Shown piece by piece: positions 5,836 to 9,120 of a stretch of 9,120 nucleotides of DNA. Below the pieces are notes generated by a model. The model searched no databases, was not told the origin of the DNA, and saw only the letters and a list, made by a program, of their open reading frames with translations. The stretch comes from Bacteroidales bacterium (GTDB lineage Bacteria > Bacteroidota > Bacteroidia > Bacteroidales > Paludibacteraceae). The position numbers were made by a program, and so were the translations under genes. The stretch is from NCBI GenBank assembly GCA_900769035.1, contig CAAGFD010000072.1:1-9120 (forward strand), written 5' to 3'. Position 1 is the first letter of the stretch; the number at the start of each line of letters is the position of its first letter.

Positions 5836-7398
5836 TTAATCTACAACCGGAAGATTCTTTAATATCAACTCATCACCTTGGCGATCCAGGAAACGATACT
5901 CAAGCATACCAAAATCTTGCCTTGGAATAACTTTAATACCCATACCATATTTCATCTTCCACTTTAAATATTTAGAGTAAACTCCTTTTTTTATATAAGC
6001 ATCAATATAGGGGTTAACTTCTATTTTGATTGTATTAAGCCTATATATTTCTTTAATCATCTCTATACAACTTTCTATCTTATCCACAATAAGAATAGAT
6101 GGCGTGGACTTTCCTGTACCATTACATGTCGGGCACACTTCTTTAGTTTCCACTTCCAAAACAGGACGTACGCGCTGTCTGGTTATTTGCATCAAACCAA
6201 ACTTACTCAATGGTAGAATATTATGTTTTGCTCTATCATTTTTCATAGCTTCTTGCATGTGTTCAAACAATTGATTACGATGAGCACCTTCTACCATATC
6301 AATAAAGTCAATAACAATAATACCTCCAATATCTCTCAATCTTAATTGACGTGCTATCTCAGTACCTGCAGCCATATTTACTTCTAAAGCATTCTCTTCT
6401 TGAGTTTGGTTCGATCGAGTACGAGTACCGCTATTAACATCAATAACAAACATTGCTTCTGTTTTTTCGAGAATTAAGTAAGCGCCTCTTTTAAATGAAA
6501 CCGTCCTTCCAAATAAAGACTTAACCTGCTTTGTAATAGCGAAATGATCAAAAAGAGGAATATCATCCGAATAAAATTTAATTATTGATTTAAGATTTGG
6601 AGCAATTAATTCCAGATAAGATTCCACCTCCTCAAATATTGATTTTGAGTCGACATAAATAGCTTCATAATCAAGAGTGAACAAGTCTCTTAAAATTGAG
6701 ATAGTACGACTACTCTCTTCGTATAGTAATGCAATACCTTTGGTTTTACGAAGCTCGGTCAACACTTTTGTCCATCTCTTTTGCATGGCATTGAGTTCAG
6801 ATTCAATCTCCTCAATATTTTTTGTTTCGGCTACAGTGCGAATAATAATACCTGTATTAGGAGCTTTCACACTATGAACGAGTTTACGTAATCTATTTCT
6901 CTCTTCCGAACTTTTAATTTTTTGAGAAATAGAAACTTTTTCACCTAAAGGAAGTAATACCATATTGCGACCGGCTAGACTTATTTCTGCCGTCAAACGA
7001 GGACCTTTGGTATTAATTGGTTCTTTTACAATCTGAACCATTATATATTGTCCTTGTTGTAAAACGTTTTGGATATTACCATCTTTTGGTAAATCATCTA
7101 CTCGTTTTACAATAGGCTCGTGTTTTCTATCGTTAAGAATTTGATTGATATAGTTATTAAAAGTACGAAATTGGCTACCCAAGTCGTGATAATGGATAAA
7201 AGCCTCTTTTTCATAACCTATATCAATAAATGCAGCATTCAATCCGGGTAATAATTTTTTCACTCTACCCAAATAAATATTACCGACAGTATACGTATGT
7301 TTCGAAGAATCCTTATGGAATTCCACTAAATTATTGTCTTCTAAAATAGCGATAGAGATTTGTTCTCCGCTTGTACTAATAACTAATTCCTTCTTCAT
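5836..7398 (-). CDS. rng: Ribonuclease G/E (Rng/Rne family)
   Basis: A single-strand-specific endoribonuclease that starts mRNA decay and processes rRNA. The 520-residue length matches the short RNase G form, without the long RNase E scaffold tail. The S1-like RNA-binding region covers about 35-130 (YLGRVKKLLPGLNAAFIDIG, 42-61), with an insertion after it (about 77-105) as in Bacteroidota versions. The catalytic core has the two magnesium-binding aspartates: D320 in VIDVNSG and D364 in IVIDFIDM. The ARQLRLRDIGG block lies between them. The Zn-link CPTCNGTG has C422 and C425, expected to join two subunits. Two in-frame ATGs exist, at 7404 and 7398. I chose 7398 because family members begin directly with the 'xxELVIS' strand; 7404 would add two residues. 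A good promoter lies at 7427-7457, and a terminator-like hairpin follows the stop. Confidence 0.95.
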   Translation of the reverse strand: MKKELVISTSGEQISIAILEDNNLVEFHKDSSKHTYTVGNIYLGRVKKLLPGLNAAFIDIGYEKEAFIHYHDLGSQFRTFNNYINQILNDRKHEPIVKRVDDLPKDGNIQNVLQQGQYIMVQIVKEPINTKGPRLTAEISLAGRNMVLLPLGEKVSISQKIKSSEERNRLRKLVHSVKAPNTGIIIRTVAETKNIEEIESELNAMQKRWTKVLTELRKTKGIALLYEESSRTISILRDLFTLDYEAIYVDSKSIFEEVESYLELIAPNLKSIIKFYSDDIPLFDHFAITKQVKSLFGRTVSFKRGAYLILEKTEAMFVIDVNSGTRTRSNQTQEENALEVNMAAGTEIARQLRLRDIGGIIVIDFIDMVEGAHRNQLFEHMQEAMKNDRAKHNILPLSKFGLMQITRQRVRPVLEVETKEVCPTCNGTGKSTPSILIVDKIESCIEMIKEIYRLNTIKIEVNPYIDAYIKKGVYSKYLKWKMKYGMGIKVIPRQDFGMLEYRFLDRQGDELILKNLPVVD

Positions 7399-7421
7399 CA
7401 ACACATTATTATATTATCAAA

Positions 7422-7472
7422 AAAAACAAATTTAAAGTATAGTGAACTCCACACAACCTTAAATTTGTTTTT
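7422..7472. repeat. 14-bp perfect inverted repeat upstream of rng
   Basis: AAAAACAAATTTAA (7422-7435) and its exact reverse complement (7459-7472) flank 23 bp. The left arm contains the -7 element of the rng promoter. On the minus strand the second arm runs into T8, so the same sequence also looks like an AT-only terminator for the small gene upstream. It could be an operator, a weak terminator, or both. Confidence 0.5.
7427..7457 (-). promoter_or_regulatory. Promoter of rng
   Basis: Read on the minus strand: GTTG (7457-7454, three of four matches to the TTTG -33 box), 19 bp, then TAAATTTG (7434-7427), an exact TAnnTTTG -7 box. Transcription would start near 7420, giving a short leader of about 20 nt before the rng ATG. 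The promoter is embedded in the inverted repeat at 7422-7472. Confidence 0.65.
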
Positions 7473-7496
7473 AAATTTAAAAAGGGAATAAGAAGA

Positions 7497-7589
7497 CTAT
7501 TTTTTCTTCTTATGACGATCCTTTCTTAGTCTTTTTTTACGTTTGTGCGTAGACATTTTATGTCTTTTTCTTTTCTTTCCGCTTGGCAT
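7497..7589 (-). CDS. mS38/bS22-like small ribosomal protein (AURKAIP1/COX24 domain)
   Basis: A 30-residue, extremely basic protein that automated calling easily misses. It starts MPSGKKRKRHK, continues MSTHKRKKRLRK and ends DRHKKKK before TAG at 7497-7499. The 'KRKRxKMxxHKRKKRLRxxRHKKK' pattern is that of the AURKAIP1/COX24 domain, whose members include mitochondrial mS38 and the mycobacterial small-subunit protein bS22. Bacteroidota genomes carry a very similar short gene. By analogy it would bind 16S rRNA in the small subunit; this is inference from family. It lies 38 bp downstream of hup and about 100 bp upstream of rng, all on the minus strand. An exact -7 box lies just upstream at 7597-7604. 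The CDS is so lysine- and arginine-rich that composition alone confirms nothing, but start, stop and pattern fit the family along its full length. Confidence 0.88.
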   Translation of the reverse strand: MPSGKKRKRHKMSTHKRKKRLRKDRHKKKK

Positions 7590-7596
7590 ATTAAAA

Positions 7597-7604
7597 CAAA
7601 TTTA
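7597..7604 (-). promoter_or_regulatory. -7 element before the mS38/bS22-like gene
   Basis: The minus strand reads TAAATTTG, an exact TAnnTTTG match identical to the rng -7 box. No convincing TTTG lies 19-21 bp upstream, where the sequence is T-rich. The expected start would fall only a few bases before the ATG at 7589, so the transcript would have a very short leader; read-through from hup is an alternative. Confidence 0.45.
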
Positions 7605-7627
7605 AAAAGTTAGCTCATTAAAATAGA

Positions 7628-7900
7628 TTATTTTACCTTACCGGTAAATTCTTTAGAAGGTTTAAAAGCAGGAATGCTATGAGCAGGGATTTTAATAGTT
7701 GTATTTTTAGCAATATTACGAGCAGTTTTTTCTGCACGTTCTTTAACTATAAAGCTACCGAAACCTCTCAAATAAACATTTTCTTTTTCGGCTAATGAGT
7801 CTTTTACACACTCCATAAAAGCTTCAACTGTTTTCAACACATCATCTTTACTGATACCAGTGTTAGAAGCAATCTTATTAACGATATCTGCTTTTGTCAT
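7628..7900 (-). CDS. hup: HU family DNA-binding protein
   Basis: A 90-residue histone-like protein that binds and bends DNA as a dimer and helps organise the nucleoid. The N-terminal helices (MTKADIVNKIASNTGISKDD, 1-20) and the dimer core are followed by VYLRGFGSFIVKERAEKTAR (42-61), which contains the diagnostic GFGSF. The DNA-grasping arm is about 60-76. In the arm the usual 'RNPxTG' reads RNIAKNTTIKIPA, so the intercalating proline is isoleucine, which I recall as normal for Bacteroidales HU. AFKPSKEF closes the fold. It is one residue-class fit throughout and has full family length. It is transcribed divergently from ssb from a promoter at 7967-7998. The mS38/bS22-like gene and rng follow on the same strand. 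Confidence 0.95.
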   Translation of the reverse strand: MTKADIVNKIASNTGISKDDVLKTVEAFMECVKDSLAEKENVYLRGFGSFIVKERAEKTARNIAKNTTIKIPAHSIPAFKPSKEFTGKVK

Positions 7901-7966
7901 TTTAGTATGAATTTAATTATTTGTTATATATTATTTCTCTTATTTTTCCCTTAAAATTTCGGACTG

Positions 7967-7998
7967 CAAATATACTACATTTATTTAACATGGAAAAA
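7967..7998 (-). promoter_or_regulatory. Promoter of hup
   Basis: On the minus strand TATATTTG (7974-7967), followed by C, is an exact TAnnTTTGY -7 box. At the -33 distance (about 19-20 bp) the sequence is TTTTTCC (7998-7992), a partial match to TTTG. The start would lie near 7960, giving hup a leader of about 60 nt. Confidence 0.6.
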
Positions 7999-8201
7999 TT
8001 ATTTCCTTAATTTTTTTCTTATTTATTTCTCTATCAAATATTTCTCTCTTCCACTTTTAAATATGTAACATTTCGTTGTCAAATTAATTCTATAGTCAAA
8101 TTCCATTTGCTTATAATGTAACTAAAAAACAGCACATAGAATAACATCCATCACAAAAAAGGGGTGTAAAAATTTATTTTAATCATTTTTCCTTCAAAAT
8201 G

Positions 8202-8233
8202 TTTGGTCATATAATTTTTTTTTAGTTACTTTG
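8202..8233 (+). promoter_or_regulatory. Promoter of ssb
   Basis: TTTG (8202-8205), 20 bp, then TTACTTTG (8226-8233), which matches TAnnTTTG at every position but the second. Transcription would start near 8240, about 20 nt before the ssb ATG at 8260. The leader is A-rich (AAACACATTAATT) with no Shine-Dalgarno sequence. Confidence 0.7.
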
Positions 8234-8259
8234 AATGCTGATTTTAAAACACATTAATT

Positions 8260-8694
8260 ATGTCTGTAAACAAAGTAATTTTAATTGGTAACGTTGGTAA
8301 AGAACCTGAAGTACGTTACTTGGAAAACAACATCAGAGTAGCAAATTTTCCTTTAGCCACTACAGAAAGGGGCTACACAATGTCAAATGGAAATGTAGTT
8401 CCGGATAGAACAGATTGGCACAATATTGTTGCTTGGCGCTCGTTAGCTGACACTACAGAAAAATATGTGCACAAAGGTTCTCAGTTATACATTGAAGGAA
8501 AACTCAAAACGCGTAATTACGAGGATAAAACCGGAGTTAGAAGGTATGTAACTGAAATTTATGCTGAGTCCATCCAAATTTTAACCAGAAAAGACAATGC
8601 TAATAAAGAAAAAGTAGAAGAAACCAACACGAATGTTGAGGTTGAAAACTCTACTCCTCAAATGCAAGAATCTACTCTTGATACTCCATTCTAA
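8260..8694 (+). CDS. ssb: Single-stranded DNA-binding protein
   Basis: SSB coats single-stranded DNA during replication, recombination and repair and recruits partner proteins through its C-terminal tip. The 144-residue protein has an OB fold over about 1-110: MSVNKVILIGNVGKEPEVRY (1-20), a following strand reading VANFPLATTE, the TDWHNIVAWRSLA block with W53 and W59 as likely ssDNA-stacking residues, then GSQLYIEGKLKTRNYEDKTG and a closing strand YVTEIYAESIQIL. The linker (about 111-135) is short and polar. The tip ends DTPF, keeping the terminal Pro-Phe but with far fewer acidic residues than the usual DDxxPF. The start is set by the conserved MSVNKVILIGN. It has its own promoter and a strong terminator, so it is monocistronic; it lacks the mutY and gldE neighbours I would expect in related genomes. 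Confidence 0.96.
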   Translation: MSVNKVILIGNVGKEPEVRYLENNIRVANFPLATTERGYTMSNGNVVPDRTDWHNIVAWRSLADTTEKYVHKGSQLYIEGKLKTRNYEDKTGVRRYVTEIYAESIQILTRKDNANKEKVEETNTNVEVENSTPQMQESTLDTPF

Positions 8695-8713
8695 TCTTAT
8701 TTATTTTCTCAAT

Positions 8714-8751
8714 AAAAATAGGTAAGAGACATTTCTCTTACCTATTTTTTT
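8714..8751 (+). terminator. Rho-independent terminator of ssb
   Basis: A perfect 16-bp stem, AAAAATAGGTAAGAGA (8714-8729) with 8734-8749, closes on a 4-nt loop (CATT) and runs into a T-run (8744-8751). It begins 19 bp after the ssb stop. The opposite strand also ends in T5, so it could act both ways. Confidence 0.9.
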
Positions 8752-8762
8752 CTAACTATAAT

Positions 8763-8792
8763 AAAAAAAAGCAGAATAAAAATTCTGCTTTT
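8763..8792 (-). terminator. Second hairpin between ssb and tRNA-Phe, probably bidirectional
   Basis: AAAAGCAGAAT (8767-8777) pairs exactly with ATTCTGCTTTT (8782-8792) around an AAAA loop. On the minus strand the stem is followed by T8 (8770-8763), so the better orientation is as a backup terminator for the tRNA transcript. The plus strand has only T4. Confidence 0.65.
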
Positions 8793-8811
8793 ATCATAAC
8801 TCTAACAAACG

Positions 8812-8836
8812 AAAAAGCCTGAATATTCAGGCTTTT
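8812..8836 (-). terminator. Terminator of tRNA-Phe
   Basis: AAAAGCCTGAAT (8813-8824) followed directly by its reverse complement ATTCAGGCTTTT (8825-8836) forms a compact hairpin. On the minus strand it ends in T5 (8816-8812). It starts one base after the tRNA 3' end, so tRNA maturation needs cutting right at the hairpin base. Confidence 0.8.
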
Positions 8837-8837
8837 G

Positions 8838-8910
8838 TGGTACCACCAGGAATCGAACCGGGGACACAAGGATTTTCAGTCCTTTGCTCTACCAACTGAG
8901 CTATGGTACC
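8838..8910 (-). tRNA. tRNA-Phe (anticodon GAA)
   Basis: A 73-nt gene on the minus strand without an encoded CCA. The acceptor stem GGTACCA pairs with TGGTACC, with discriminator A. The D arm is GCTC-AGTTGGTA-GAGC. The anticodon stem AAGGA/TCCTT carries the 7-nt loop CTGAAAA, giving anticodon GAA for phenylalanine. The variable region is GTGTC and the T loop is TTCGATT. The T stem CCCGG/CCTGG has one C-U mismatch in the middle; I recall the same in Bacteroides tRNA-Phe. Because CCA is not encoded, a nucleotidyltransferase must add it. Promoter and terminator are both recognisable, so it is a single-gene unit. Confidence 0.96.
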
Positions 8911-8931
8911 ATTGTTTCTCTTTTGCGATTG

Positions 8932-8962
8932 CAAAGGTATGACTTTTTCTTGAAACAGCAAA
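8932..8962 (-). promoter_or_regulatory. Promoter of tRNA-Phe
   Basis: On the minus strand TTTG (8962-8959), 19 bp, then TACCTTTG (8939-8932) followed by C: a complete match to the Bacteroidota primary-sigma consensus. The start would be near 8925, about 15 nt before the tRNA. The initiation area contains the small palindrome TTTGC-GATT-GCAAA (8922-8935). This is the best promoter in the window and the main evidence for the phylum assignment. Confidence 0.85.
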
Positions 8963-9074
8963 ACTTTTTACTAGGTTTTTTTCATTTTTTTCTTATTATC
9001 CTTAGCACCAAATATTTAGAGCACAAAATAATCTTAAATAAATAATACTAACTCCTCTCTTTAGACATCAAAAC

Positions 9075-9106
9075 CATCCTAACAAGCACTGTTAAGAATG
9101 TTTTTT
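9075..9106 (+). terminator. Possible terminator hairpin at the right edge
   Basis: CATCCTAACA (9076-9085) can pair with TGTTAAGAATG (9090-9100) with one mismatch and one bulge, followed by T6 (9101-9106). No plus-strand gene precedes it in the window, since 8911-9074 shows only the tRNA promoter and AT-rich non-coding DNA. It may therefore be a chance structure or belong to an unseen small transcript. Confidence 0.3.
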
Positions 9107-9120
9107 ATCGTAAATAACAG

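Larger units (their letters stand above)
7901..8259. other. Divergent intergenic region between hup and ssb, no gene
   Basis: These 359 bp are very AT-rich and contain the hup promoter (minus, 7967-7998) and the ssb promoter (plus, 8202-8233). I see stops in all frames and no trace of a coding remnant. GTCAAATT occurs twice (8078-8085, 8095-8102), which is probably chance. In Bacteroidota relatives I recall mutY lying between hup and ssb; nothing of it is visible here. Confidence 0.7.

Noticed and set aside
5583..6274. Plus-strand frames opposite the ThrE-family gene and rng (5583-5777, 6026-6274)
   Set aside because: Both lie antisense to confidently identified genes and show no family features.
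8078..8102. GTCAAATT direct repeat as an operator in the hup-ssb region
   Set aside because: Eight-base matches are expected by chance in DNA this AT-rich, and the repeat is not positioned at either promoter.
8838..8910. tRNA-Phe as an integration site with a duplicated 3' end
   Set aside because: No partial copy of the tRNA 3' end occurs elsewhere in the window, and the flanks show no integrase.
1..9120. CRISPR array, retron, toxin-antitoxin pair or prophage module
   Set aside because: No regularly spaced repeats, reverse transcriptase, paired small stress genes or phage structural genes are visible.

Overview
The window looks like chromosomal DNA from a low-GC member of the Bacteroidota, most likely Bacteroidales-like; I cannot name a genus. 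The evidence is: (i) promoters of the Bacteroidota primary-sigma type (TTTG, about 19-21 bp, then TAnnTTTG), including exact or near-exact copies before tRNA-Phe, ssb, rng and hup; (ii) A-rich leaders without Shine-Dalgarno sequences; (iii) HU, RNase G/E, SSB and a tiny mS38/bS22-like ribosomal protein that read like Bacteroidota versions.

Layout. 1-255 is the C-terminal end of a WYL-domain regulator. 453-1625 is a complete RtcB RNA ligase with a strong terminator. About 1800-3035 is a segment visibly richer in G+C than its surroundings: a serine-recombinase-like gene split by an amber codon, an intact YgbA_NO-family gene overlapping it by 8 bp, and a GNAT acetyltransferase remnant, also amber-interrupted and truncated. 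3042-3218 (minus strand) is a decayed C-terminal piece of an IS30-family transposase, followed by an N-terminally truncated unknown reading frame (3234-3473). 3484-4520 holds a tight pair, an Ogt/MGMT-type DNA alkyltransferase and a DEDDh 3'-5' exonuclease, both very AT-rich.

The minus strand then carries a single-chain ThrE-family exporter (4529-5752), RNase G/E (rng), a 30-residue mS38/bS22-like ribosomal protein (7497-7589) and HU (hup). Divergent from hup is ssb (8260-8694) with its own promoter and a 16-bp terminator. After two more hairpins comes tRNA-Phe(GAA) on the minus strand, with a textbook promoter. The last 160 bp show no gene.

The right half (rng, ribosomal protein, HU, SSB, tRNA-Phe) is housekeeping: RNA decay, ribosome, nucleoid and replication. 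The left half is accessory: RNA repair with a WYL regulator, then a decaying mobile-DNA scar. I found no convincing new multi-gene system. The points most worth following are the recombinase-like/YgbA_NO overlap with lost recombinase active-site residues, the RtcB leader with its inverted repeat beside a WYL regulator, the rng promoter lying inside an inverted repeat, and the apparent absence of mutY between hup and ssb.
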